This document shows positions 34,196-43,418 of a stretch of 64,000 bases of DNA, piece by piece. How positions within the stretch are numbered: the stretch's first letter is position 1; the number at the start of each line of letters is the position of its first letter. The notes below the pieces were generated by a model. That model had not been told where the DNA came from. It worked only from the letters and a program-made list of their open reading frames with translations, and searched no databases. Origin of the DNA: Neonectria sp. B-13 (Eukaryota; Ascomycota; Sordariomycetes; Hypocreales; Nectriaceae); NCBI GenBank assembly GCA_002682825.1, contig NOKP01000031.1, positions 472,639-536,638 on the forward strand, read 5' to 3'. The translations under genes were made by a program, and so were the position numbers.

Positions 34196-35896
34196 ATGAA
34201 ACCATCCGCAATATTCAACCGTTTGAGAGGAACAATACCAGTCATCCATCAGATATGCAACATTTCTGGCGTTCCTTCGGCGTCTATCGGCGTTCTCCAC
34301 AACGACGAAGTCATATATCTGGATAACTTCGGCTACAAGGATATTTCAACTCAGAAGCAACCAACCTCCGATACCTTGTATGGAATCGGCTCGCTGACCA
34401 AAAGCTTCGTCGCTGCAAGCGTTGCAAAGCTACTCTCCGAGGAGGAGACGCTTGGCTGGACATCGCCAGTTCAAGACATTATTCCAGAAATCAAGCCCAA
34501 AGACTCTCGGCTAAACTCCACGGTTACTATAGCAGATTTCTTATCCCACCGGACGGGGCTGTCGCCGGACATGTCCATAGCCCTGCAAGGCGACTTGGAG
34601 TTCTTGCTACCCTCGACAGAAATGATGTCTGTTGTGTCAAATTTAGACACGATTGCTAGTCTCCGCGAGGAGTATATTTACAACAACTGGGGATACAGTG
34701 TAGGGGGTGCCATCATTGAACGGCTGTCCCAGAAGCAATTCCTCGAGTACATGGAGGAGGCGGTCCTGGATCCCCTAAACCTCACCCACACAACGTCTCG
34801 GCCGGTTCTTGACGATAGTACCAACTTCGCTGAGGCTTACACAGCGTTCCAGGATTCAAGCTTTCACTTGTTGCCACGGACCTTCCCTTTTAAAGCGAGT
34901 ATTTCCGAATCTGCTGGGGGTATGTATTCTACTGTCAATGACATGCTCAAGTACGCAAGGGCGGTTCTTCATGCCGAGAGAGAACCACAGTCGAGCCCCC
35001 TGAAAGACATGCAAACGCTTCGGAGCAATCATATTGCTTTCGACAACTCTTCCAGCGGCTCCCCCTTCTACGGTATGGGTTGGATTGGAACAAAGCTGCC
35101 TGGCACTGTTGGCCTTCAAGGAGATAACGCGAACCTTTTTACCCGGGACGAGCTTCCAACACTCGGCCTCGACTCACTTCCAATGTTCACCTACTATCAC
35201 CAAGGCGCTGGAATTGGGTATTACTCAGCGCTTTACACATTTCCAAATACACGATCCGCCGTGGTTGTCCTGACGAACTCGATGCCACTCAACGACGCAG
35301 CGGACTGGATCGCCCAACTTATCGTGTCTGCTCTTTTCAACTTCTCCAACCAGGCTGACTATGTTCAACTGGCCAAAGAGAGCCGGAGGCGAAAATTGTC
35401 CAATGTGGCCAACATGAAGAAAAGACTTGACACAATCAAGAAGGATCACCCAAGCTCCCCAAGGCCATTGAACTCCTACGCGGGTACCTACTACAACGAC
35501 CTACGGAACTTTTGCATCGTTGTCCGCCGACACGCTGTTAAACCCGATTGCTTGGAACTTTCTTTTCAGGGGCGGGATACGCAAGTTCACGAGCTTCGTC
35601 ATCTCCGCGGTGATACTTTCGAGTGGGCGTTGGATTACGATGGGCAGGCAAGAAGAGCGCGATTCACCGTTTGGGACTCGGAGTATTTCGAAGTTGACTT
35701 TGTTTTCGATGAAGATGGAAGCCCTTCATTTCTCAAATGGGCCAAGGACACTGGCTTATCGCCGGAAGGCATCGTCATGGATCGGCGACCCGGTGACAAG
35801 GTTCGATCGGGATCGAACGGATATCGAGTTGGCGGTGAAGGCTTGGAGACAGTTTTGGATGGACGTAAAGCTTTAGGGGGGTTGTTAGTGACCTGA
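34196..35896 (+). CDS. Beta-lactamase-fold serine hydrolase (class C / esterase type)
   Basis: Single exon. I take ATG 34196 (566 residues) because the conserved region begins soon after; an in-frame ATG at 34106 would add 30 residues that do not look like a signal peptide. The three active-site motifs are present: SLTKSF (SxxK), YNNWGYS (YxN, inside IYNNWGYSVGGAIIERLS) and HQGAGIGYYS (the KTG-equivalent). Also seen are DFLSHRTGLSP and ESAGGMYSTVNDMLKYA. The C-terminal about 150 residues form a lipocalin-like beta region (SYAGTYYNDLRNFCIVV, FEWALDYDG). Relatives are esterases, transesterases and peptidase-like enzymes; some sit in secondary-metabolite clusters. Substrate unknown. Cytosolic by sequence. 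Confidence 0.87.
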   Translation: MKPSAIFNRLRGTIPVIHQICNISGVPSASIGVLHNDEVIYLDNFGYKDISTQKQPTSDTLYGIGSLTKSFVAASVAKLLSEEETLGWTSPVQDIIPEIKPKDSRLNSTVTIADFLSHRTGLSPDMSIALQGDLEFLLPSTEMMSVVSNLDTIASLREEYIYNNWGYSVGGAIIERLSQKQFLEYMEEAVLDPLNLTHTTSRPVLDDSTNFAEAYTAFQDSSFHLLPRTFPFKASISESAGGMYSTVNDMLKYARAVLHAEREPQSSPLKDMQTLRSNHIAFDNSSSGSPFYGMGWIGTKLPGTVGLQGDNANLFTRDELPTLGLDSLPMFTYYHQGAGIGYYSALYTFPNTRSAVVVLTNSMPLNDAADWIAQLIVSALFNFSNQADYVQLAKESRRRKLSNVANMKKRLDTIKKDHPSSPRPLNSYAGTYYNDLRNFCIVVRRHAVKPDCLELSFQGRDTQVHELRHLRGDTFEWALDYDGQARRARFTVWDSEYFEVDFVFDEDGSPSFLKWAKDTGLSPEGIVMDRRPGDKVRSGSNGYRVGGEGLETVLDGRKALGGLLVT

Positions 35897-36841
35897 TCTT
35901 TTGTCCTTACGTCACTTCTAGGGTTACTTGTGGCGAGACACTGCCTCACTGGGGTCGGACTTGGATTTTATTGGATATCTTTTACTAATCCCCGGAGGAT
36001 CGTCACGTTCAAATAATTACCACACTACCAACAACCAATCTCTCGGCAGCCTGATCCTTCTCTTGAAAGACTCTTCATGTGCAAGACGGGGGAGGGTGTG
36101 TATTGGAACTGCGTGATTGGATTGATCGGCCACGGATGCTTTGAGGGGTGCATAGAGTGTGAGAAATCAGGTTTTTACTCATTAGGCGACCAGGCTGTGC
36201 AACGAGAGGTTTTGCCAGATTCCACAGCCTTACTTGCACTGCGTTACGACGATGGCTGGCATTTCTGCTAGAAGTAAATTAGGGAAGTATTAAAAGAAAC
36301 ATTGCACGCTTGGCTCCTCATGAAGAAATATGATACGATACAGCTGGGGTGCTCGGAAGAGGACTAGAGACAATGGCTTTTGCTCTTTCCACCTGATTTC
36401 CACCCGACGAGCAGCTTCACAAGGGTATGAAAGGCGACTGCATCACATTGACAGCGAAGATAAGCTCATTTTGGAAGGACGCCACGTAATATAAACATTC
36501 ATACCCAATCAAGCCTGTGCACGAGATAGCCTTGACGGAGAAGAAGACTGCGGAGAGGGTGGGGGTGAGACACGAGTGTGGGTGGTATTTTGCACCTCCA
36601 TCTTACTCGCAGCCGGAATATTTCAAGAGGCTCTGCTTTTCAACCATGGAACAATAAAGCCTAGATCTAGTCACATTATGATTTATGATCACTCACCACC
36701 GGCACCACGTGTTCTCTAGTCAGAACTAGCACTTCCATTTTCATTCCATCCAACGTCATCAATTGTCAGTGTTCCTGAGCAAGCGAAGCAGTATTGATGC
36801 TAAATGATCGGCCTTGTACAATAGAACCACATTGCTTCAAT
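35897..36841. other. Intergenic, nothing recognised
   Basis: Contains the 3' flank of the hydrolase gene and the presumed promoter of the small Cys-motif gene, with a CACGTG word near 36714. No coding content supported. Confidence 0.45.
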
Positions 36842-37057
36842 ATGGCTGGAAACGCCGCCTCACCTACCGAAGGACGAAGCCAGCCATGGAAGACCTTCTT
36901 CCAGGAACGGGACGGGGGCAGCAGTATAAAAGTTGATGAGGATTTCGTCGTAATTGGGCCCTCTGGAGGCTCAAAGAATAAGGACGAAGCCCCATGCACT
37001 ACCTGTGGCGAGCCAGTGTCTTCTTGTAAATGCGCTACAGGCTTCATAGCTGCTTGA
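36842..37057 (+). CDS. Small hypothetical protein with C-terminal Cys cluster
   Basis: 71 residues from ATG 36842; an in-frame ATG at 36794 would add 16. The sequence is Ser/Gly/Asp-rich and acidic (IKVDEDFVVIGPSGGS) and ends in CTTCGEPVSSCKCATGF, a CxxC-x6-CxC cluster suited to binding zinc or forming disulfides. No signal peptide or membrane segment. I do not recognise the family. It lies 266 bp before the AsaB-like oxygenase gene on the same strand. Short length leaves real doubt that it is translated, although the cysteine pattern is orderly. Confidence 0.45.
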   Translation: MAGNAASPTEGRSQPWKTFFQERDGGSSIKVDEDFVVIGPSGGSKNKDEAPCTTCGEPVSSCKCATGFIAA

Positions 37058-37322
37058 AAGTGTAGTACTTCAATGGTAGTTACGGACTGGAAAGAAAATG
37101 GAGTTTCGTGAAATGGTGCATTTGACAGAGTGCGTATGAAACCACGCAAAGAACAAGAGCGGTCCCTATTACTCCGAAAGGCCAGCCAAACGTAATTGTC
37201 GATGCCAGGGCCCACTCGTCTGTTCTGATGCCGAGTACTTATAAGGCCAACTCACCCGCCTGTAGCTCCAACGCGATCCCAGCGCCTTCAACACACACAA
37301 CTGCCTGAGGCGAGTCTTCACC

Positions 37323-38304
37323 ATGGCTGGCCTTGTTTCCACTGCCGGGCGCCGGCTTTCGTCAACGGATGAGAGAGTCAGCCTGAACTACATTCAGTGG
37401 AAGGATGACTTTGAAATTGAAAAGCCTTATGAGATCATTTCCCAGGTTCCGGAGGGCTGCCCTCAGAAAAATTTCACGATCGGCCCAGCTCCTACACAAG
37501 TCATCCATGACCTTCGCGGCCAAGAGTCCAAGTTTAACCTTGACGACAACGGCTTTGAGGTACGGAAACAAGAGATGACGATTCATTCACTTGGACTTCA
37601 CAATATCGAAACCTGCTACCTTCCGACAGTAAAATCTCTCCTGACAGATATCGACCCTGGTGCTGAGGTGCACATCTTTGACTGGCGGGTTTGCACTTCA
37701 CCCCTATACCTGCAAGGCATCGAGAGTTGCTGACGACCTAGAAAGCTTCGATCAAGTGACAAAACAAAGACAAGGCATGAATCTGGAAGCCGCATTGATC
37801 TCAACGACCCGGGCTTGGTTCTTGGGCCTGTTCAAATTGTCCACAATGGTTCGTTTCGCAGCGTAAAAAAGCGAAATCAATCTCATCTTCTTTAGACCAA
37901 AGTGGCCCTGCTGCCATCAAACGCGTTCGCCATCATCTGGGAGACAGATCAGAGAGCTTTCTCAAAAGAAGGTTTCGCATCATCAAGTTCAGTAAACGTC
38001 GCACCCTGCAAGCCTTGTTTGAGCTGACGACCGTGATGATAGTGTCTGGCGTCCTCTACAATTCCCAATTGAGAACTTCCCTCTCGCACTCTGCGACGGG
38101 AGTTCTGTGCCACCGGAGAAGCTCCTCGCCGTTGACCACGTCAGGACAAGCTACGTGGGAGAAAGCTTGTATCCACTCTACTGTGAGGATATGCGCTGGT
38201 ATTATCTAAACCAGCAAACGAAAGATGAAGTCTTAGTCTTCAAGACATTTGATTCATCGCCGACGGCTAAAGCCAAGTGTGAGCCAAGCCACCGTCAGCA
38301 TTGA
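37323..38304 (+). CDS. AsaB / CmcJ / GA4-desaturase-like oxygenase
   Basis: Four exons: 37323-37688, 37746-37848, 37896-37986 and 38043-38304, introns of 47-57 nt, 273 residues. Without splicing it looks frameshifted; each junction restores a family motif. The order is QVIHDLRGQESKFNLDDNGFEV, HIFDWR, PVQIVHNDQSGPAAIKRVRHHL, FRIINVWRPL, PLALCDGSSVPPEKLLAVDH, SYVGESLYPLYCEDMRWYYL and VFKTFDS, ending shortly after. This is the fungal hydroxylase/desaturase family that includes the gibberellin GA4 desaturase, the cephamycin CmcJ-like protein and AsaB. Members oxidise small molecules, probably as iron/2-oxoglutarate-type enzymes. Its 3' end faces the SDR gene, 247 bp away, a plausible pathway partner. 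Confidence 0.85.
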
Positions 38305-38551
38305 CGCTCGTTAACAATGTTCAACTCGCAGGCTGCCCTCATACCTCATTCAGCCAATCTGGTGTGCGACCCGACACTCACCCTCGAGAATCAATCGAAG
38401 TTAGGGCACTTGTCTTCTCTAAGGGTGCTGAAGACATCTAGAGGCTATTGGAGTTTTTGCCGAGAGCCGCTAAAGAGTCAATCTGATTCGTGTTCCAAGT
38501 TCCTGTTCGAAGCACATTATTCATCTGCCGATGATGAAGTCTGTAGTTGAT

Positions 38552-39430
38552 TCATCTAACCTGTCTGCCCTTCAGAACATCTTCAAAGACTGTTTCAAGA
38601 TCACCCTCTGTGTCAATATAACTGCCACTCAGTACGGTTGCTTCCTTTTCCACTACAAGCATAACACAGATGTTAGCCACGCCCTCAGCAGAGCTCTTGT
38701 CGCAGTTTCTGAGAGTGGTGACTGTCCGACGTACGCCAGCGCTGCGTCGAAAACTCTCTTGGTGTATGGCGTTTTCCCTGCTGAGAATCGATGTGTCCAC
38801 ATTGCCTGGTACCACGTAATAGTTGTACACCCCTTGGCCTCGCAACTCTCGCTCTATACCCTCGTGGAACCGTAAAAGTCCTGCTTTTGAAACAGAGTAG
38901 GCACCCATGAAAGGAATTGGGTGGATTGCATTCCTGCTCCCAATACTTAGGATGAATCCTTCTCCGGCAGAAACCATATCCGGAAGGACCCGATATGTGA
39001 GTGCCACTGGGCCATTGAGATTGGTGTTAATAATCTGGCTCCAGGCTGCCATATCGCGTTGGAATTCTGCGGCTTCAATCTGGGCGATACCTGCATTGTT
39101 CACAAGAACGTGTATAGGGCGATCGATCCAAAGGCGGACGTTGTGTACAAGGTCTGGGATAGCGTCGACGTCGGACACATCGCAGACGAAGGCTTTTGCT
39201 TCAAATGGGGTAATTGAATTGATGAGGGAAGCAACATTCTCGATTTCAACCTCTGTGCGAGCCACACAGGCAACATTGCAGCCAGCGTGGGCGAATGCGA
39301 GCGCGAGCGTCTTTCCAATACCTCGGCCAGCGCCGGTGATGAGGGCGGTCTTCCCAGCAAGGGAACCTTGAAAACGGTCCGGGCGAAGGAGTTCGTGAAT
39401 TGACAAGGCTTCAGTGACCTTTGTGGCCAT
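38552..39430 (-). CDS. Short-chain dehydrogenase/reductase
   Basis: Single exon, 292 residues from ATG 39430. Classical SDR features in order: TGAGRGIGKT cofactor loop, CDVSD, VNNAGIA (NNAG), then ILSIGSRN with the catalytic Ser, and YSVSK with Tyr and Lys (YxxxK) followed by VVPGNVDT. The residue after the second strand is ARTE, favouring NADP(H) because Arg can bind the 2'-phosphate. Soluble, no targeting signal. The substrate cannot be told. It is convergent to the AsaB-like oxygenase gene, and an unusual triple repeat lies in its upstream region. Confidence 0.92.
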   Translation of the reverse strand: MATKVTEALSIHELLRPDRFQGSLAGKTALITGAGRGIGKTLALAFAHAGCNVACVARTEVEIENVASLINSITPFEAKAFVCDVSDVDAIPDLVHNVRLWIDRPIHVLVNNAGIAQIEAAEFQRDMAAWSQIINTNLNGPVALTYRVLPDMVSAGEGFILSIGSRNAIHPIPFMGAYSVSKAGLLRFHEGIERELRGQGVYNYYVVPGNVDTSILSRENAIHQESFRRSAGVRRTVTTLRNCDKSSAEGVANICVMLVVEKEATVLSGSYIDTEGDLETVFEDVLKGRQVR

Positions 39431-40136
39431 TTTGGTATAGCTAGTGCCTACTATTATTGGTAACAGGCGGTTGTGCAGAGGCCAGGCATACTTCAACTGA
39501 GCGTCAAGAGACGGGTAGAAGAATTATATTCAGGAAGAAAGACAAAGCAAGCCTGGCGACGATCGGGCTAATAAATGCCGCAACTTTCAGTTTAACTCTT
39601 ATGCACTGGATATAAATAACTATATATAGGACCTGGTTGTGATAGTTTATTTGAATACCAAAGCTCAAGAATACCTAGTTGTTAATATCTTGAACTAATT
39701 TCTATTATATATAAAGCAATATATAAACATATAAGCTTTTACGAGCTTCTCAATAGTCAAGGTGCACGCAACGGTCATCGAATCACAGCCAGGGCATGAC
39801 AGGTTCCCGGCCCACATGCGGCACAGTGAGATTGGGCCGAGCTCGTGATTACCACAGCTGCCGTACTCCAATCATATACGGGACATGACAGGCTCCCGGC
39901 GCGTAAAGAGGAGACCGGACGTCCGAGTACGGAGTGTGTGAGTTAGCCTCACATACCTTACCCAATCAAGTCCGGGGCATGACAGCAATCGGGCATTCAT
40001 CTTCGGTATTTCTTTGGAACTGGCAGTTATGCACTCTGAATGGCGATAGAAGAAGGCAACGACCCCTTTCGCTCGGTCACGTTGCTGAAAGCATGCACCT
40101 GTCCAGAGTTGCAACCCTCCCTTGATTAGCAAAAGA
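39431..40136. other. Divergent region with AT-rich core and a triple 23-bp repeat
   Basis: 5' flanks of the SDR gene (minus) and the arsenate reductase gene (plus). 39530-39750 is strongly AT-rich with TATATA runs. The remainder carries the three repeat copies listed separately. Confidence 0.5.
39781..39986. repeat. Three spaced copies of a 23-bp motif
   Basis: Copies at 39781-39803, 39870-39892 and 39964-39986 share AATCA, a variable six-base stretch, then GG(G/A)CATGACAG, all with the same internal spacing and about 90 bp apart. In the first two copies the similarity continues into G(T/C)TCCCGGC. The position between two divergent genes suggests an operator array for a transcription factor, but degenerate repeats from an old element are possible. 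Confidence 0.5.
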
Positions 40137-40771
40137 ATGGCATCAAACGGCGATACCGCACCATGGCATGCGGCGTACCCAGCTCCGCGGCAGGGCCAGC
40201 CGGGAAGCATCACGCGCGAGGAAGTGCTGGAGATGTTGAAGAAAGGCGACAGCGTTCCCGGAAGAGACTTTGTTCTCGTCGATTTACGGCGCAATGACCA
40301 CGAGGTGCGTCCCCAGTATACCATTTCTGTGTCCTGGGAAGCCTGGCTGAAGCACCGTACACGGCTAACCCACGGTCTCACACTCTCAGGGCGGCACGAT
40401 TCGCGGCTCCATCAACTTGCCTGCGCAAAGCCTGCACCCGACAATCCCGACACTTTACAACATATTCAAGGCCGCCGGTGTGCGCAGAATCATCTGGTAC
40501 TGCTGTGAGTGTTGACGCCCTCTGAAGCCATCTTCAGTTTACTATTTTACTGGGGAGCAAAGAAGAAGAAGAAGTACTGAACGGCTCCGCAGCTTCGTCC
40601 CGCGGACGCGGTACCCGAGCTGCAGCTTGGTTCAGAGACCACATTGACGACCGCAGCGATGGCGACATGGAGAGTTTGGTCCTGGTGGAGGGCATCAAGG
40701 GCTGGGCGACAGCGGGCAGCGAATTCGTGGAGTGGATGGATGAGTATGAAGCCACCGCGTGGGCTAGCTAG
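40137..40771 (+). CDS. Rhodanese/Cdc25-like arsenate reductase (Acr2/Arr2 type)
   Basis: Exons 40137-40304, 40390-40504 and 40593-40771 give 153 residues. A rhodanese fold is shown by VLVDLRRNDHEGGTIRGSINLP and IKGWATAGSEFVEWM. The intron-split active-site loop reads WYCSSSRGRGTRAAAW, a Cys-x5-Arg phosphatase-type loop (CSSSRGR) like that of yeast Acr2/Arr2 and Cdc25, which reduces arsenate to arsenite with glutaredoxin. A tyrosine-phosphatase role is the alternative. The arsH gene starts 277 bp downstream on the same strand, which strongly supports arsenic detoxification. No arsenite exporter (Acr3) gene is in the window. Confidence 0.85.
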
Positions 40772-41040
40772 TGAGGGTGTTCAATGTAGTAGCCACGATT
40801 TCTGTGCATTTCTGTTAAGCCCAATTCTACTATTTGCCTAAAAATAGGAGGTAGGAATTGATGGTTGTAGTAACGACGGAGAATGGCTCTCATGAACTCG
40901 ACAGGCCAAGAAAGAAGCAGGTTTTGACTTCCGGATTTTTGGACTACTCCGTACAACTTAGACTCCGCCTGCTAGATGTGGATACACTAAGATAGCCGAA
41001 GTGGGCATCTAGATTGGGGCTTGAAGACAGGGAGATGACA

Positions 41041-41046
41041 TATAAA
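41041..41046 (+). promoter_or_regulatory. TATA-box-like TATAAA at the 5' end of arsH
   Basis: TATAAA lies directly in front of the most upstream ATG (41048). If it works as a TATA box, transcripts would begin about 30-80 bp later and miss that ATG, making ATG 41093 or 41198 the real start. It therefore bears on the predicted mitochondrial presequence. Confidence 0.35.
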
Positions 41047-41047
41047 G

Positions 41048-42302
41048 ATGGTGCGACAGCTCGTCTCCCGTCGCCTCCTCGGGGCCGCAAGCATGCATGC
41101 ACAATCAATCTCTCCAGTTGTCCGTCCGGTTCTTCGACATTATTCTCCTTCCAATCTAGCGCGAGCACTGCCCCGGCGTCTCCACACCTCCCTCAAGATG
41201 AACGGCCACGGCGACCTTAACAATTCTCACGCCGCACGACCGCGGGTGCAGCTCGTCCCGGACTCTACATTCAGCAGCCGCTCATTCCCCATTTCCAAAG
41301 ATGACGACGAACCAGGCGTGCGTGAGCGCTACAGGCCTTTCTTGCTGGACGAGGCGCACCAGGATGCCGACTGGGTGGGACAGTTGGAACTGAGCACTGT
41401 GCTGAAGCTGGTCGAGTCGGAAATCATCAATCGGGGGCAGGCCAGATTGCGTATTCTTGTTTTGTACGGGAGCATGAGGACTCGGTTAGTTTTCTCTTCA
41501 TCTTCTTCGCCTCGCAAGTGAGAGCATGCGCTTCACCTGAGACATCTTGCAGTGGATGGTGCGTAATGAGCCCGTGCCGATGGTGTGAGACACAGTCTGG
41601 ATCTATCGCATGTCTGATTCATACAACTAGGTCATACTCCCGTCTGCTCGCCTACGAGTGCTCCAGGATCCTCTTCCGCCTTGGCTGTGATGTCCGCATC
41701 TACGATCCCGCCGGCCTTCCACAGAAGGACGACGTACAACACACCCACCACAAGGTGCAGGAGCTGCGAGAGCTCAGCAAATGGAGCGACGGGCACGTCT
41801 GGATCAGCCCGGAGCAGCACGGCAATCTAGTAAGTGGCTGCTCGCAGAGCTTTGCCAGCACCGCGACGCTAACCAAGACTCCCAGACCGGCATCTTCAAG
41901 CAGCAGATCGACTGGATCCCGCTCTCCTCGGGCGCGGTTCGCCCAACACAAGGTCGGACCCTAGCAATCGCGCAGGTCAGCGGCGGGTCCCAGTCCTTCA
42001 ATGCCGTCAACTCTCTGCGCATGTTAGGTCGGTGGATGCGAATGTTTACCATCCCTAACCAGAGTTCCGTGCCGAAAGCGTACACGCAGTTCACCTCGGA
42101 AGCGGAAGGCAGCCGCATGATTGCGAGCGCCAACCGTGACCGCATCGTCGACTGCATGGAGGAGTTGGTGAAATATACCATTGTGATGCGCCCTCATTTC
42201 GACCTCTTTGGAGACCGATTTAGCGAACGTGAGGAACAGAGGAGCAAGCTGGAGGCCGAGCGAGAGGCTTTGAAGGCAGAGACGGCGGTTCAAGAACAAT
42301 AA
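41048..42302 (+). CDS. arsH: ArsH, NADPH-dependent FMN reductase / organoarsenical oxidase
   Basis: Exons 41048-41484, 41631-41829 and 41886-42302 give 350 residues. The flavodoxin-like core is ArsH-specific: [20 protein letters not shown] (FMN phosphate loop, split by intron 1), [33 protein letters not shown] (intron 2 inside), then [26 protein letters not shown] and [20 protein letters not shown]. ArsH oxidises trivalent organoarsenicals and reduces flavin. The first 50 residues (many Arg, no acidic residues, ending [11 protein letters not shown]) look like a mitochondrial presequence; bacterial-type ArsH would start at Met51 (41198). A charged coiled-coil tail ([19 protein letters not shown]) closes the protein. 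Upstream neighbour is the arsenate reductase. Confidence 0.93.
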
Positions 42303-42640
42303 ATGGATTTCGGAAGAGAGCTACGGATAGAGAATGAAACGAAGGACAACCCATACGCCCTCATTCAACAAGGATGTCTGGAAGAAGCAAGACAAACAAG
42401 AAGAGCTGTAAAATGAAGACGTCTATAGATACTAGCATTAGACAGACCCCTCTGGAACGGCAAAAACAAAAGTCATCATGCTCCTCCTGGGCGTCCTGGT
42501 ATCCAAGACCCCAAGCCGCCCCCATCCATCCTCAAACAATAGCCGACATACAAACACCCGGCGGCTGGCAATTCCTTGACAACGATTCGACAGTCAAACG
42601 AGCCCTGCACCGCGGTGGAGATGGATCGCCCGGCAATAAC

Positions 42641-42988
42641 CTATCCCGACCCCAGCGGCCGCCCGATCCTGGCGTTCCCATTGCCTGCCGATGCGAGTGT
42701 GCGGCCGGTGCCGTGGGTGCTCCCAAAGCCAGTGCCGGGGCTCAAGATGGCCTGGCGCGAGTTGAGCATCTTGGTGAGCTCCTGGACCGAGGCGTCGTCC
42801 CAGGCGCCGATGACCTGCCACGAGTTGGCGCCGGTCGCGATGTTTTTGACGTCGTAGAGGTCGTCCTGCGTCGAGACCAGCAGCTGCACGCTGGCATCGC
42901 CCACCTTGACGTTCTCGAGGCGATGGGTCGGGTGCAGCCCCGGGTCGCCGGTCTGACGCGCCTTGGAGTTGTGGTCTCGATCCATCAT
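42641..42988 (-). CDS. Small conserved-looking hypothetical protein
   Basis: 115 residues from ATG 42988 (a second ATG follows directly). Coding-like sequence: GDPGLHPTHRLENVKVG, VQLLVSTQDDLYDVKNIATG, WQVIGAWDDASVQELTKML, and a Gly/Thr-rich basic end. No signal peptide, membrane helix or known motif. I do not recognise the family. The gene is convergent to arsH (339 bp between the 3' ends) and lies in tandem with the aminotransferase, but no functional link is shown. Strong GC3 preference supports it over the overlapping plus-strand frames at 42374-43054. Confidence 0.55.
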   Translation of the reverse strand: MMDRDHNSKARQTGDPGLHPTHRLENVKVGDASVQLLVSTQDDLYDVKNIATGANSWQVIGAWDDASVQELTKMLNSRQAILSPGTGFGSTHGTGRTLASAGNGNARIGRPLGSG

Positions 42989-43418
42989 CTACTAGGAGGC
43001 GGGTTCTGCGAGGGGCGGTTGCGAGGAGGGCGGCGGCGGCGACTGGAGATATAGCGAGTGGAAATGTTGCCAGAGCTGAGATGCGAGAGAGGCGAGACCA
43101 TCTCTTTCTTCTACTCTGCCGCTGCTGGTCACAGCCTCGTCAACCCAGTCACATGAGCGGGGTAGCTGGCTTGAATGAGGCGTTTGTCTCAACTGGGCAG
43201 GGGCTGGTTGGGTTGGTTGGTTGGTGGTGTTGGTGTGCTGAATGTGCAATTGCGCATGTAGACTAGATACGTGGTGGGTCTGTTGACGCGATTCACGGCA
43301 ATTGAAGACATCCCAACCGGACCGGGCTCTGGATGTGAGGGTCGATGACGCATTAATTAGTTGGGCGTCTAGTCATTCTATCGTTGCCGCCCGTCTCTTG
43401 CTGTTTCTCGAAAACAAA
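42989..43418. other. Intergenic, nothing recognised
   Basis: 5' flank of the small hypothetical gene and 3' flank of the aminotransferase gene. A GGTTG tandem run lies near 43205-43225. No coding content supported. Confidence 0.45.

Noticed and set aside
37689..38042. Apparent frameshifts and stops in the AsaB-like gene
   Set aside because: Three introns of 47-57 nt explain them; each junction rebuilds a conserved motif (VHNDQS, FRIINVWRPL).
42374..43054. 226-codon plus-strand open frame overlapping the small minus-strand gene
   Set aside because: Arg/Gly/Pro-rich shadow; the minus-strand frame has the better coding character.
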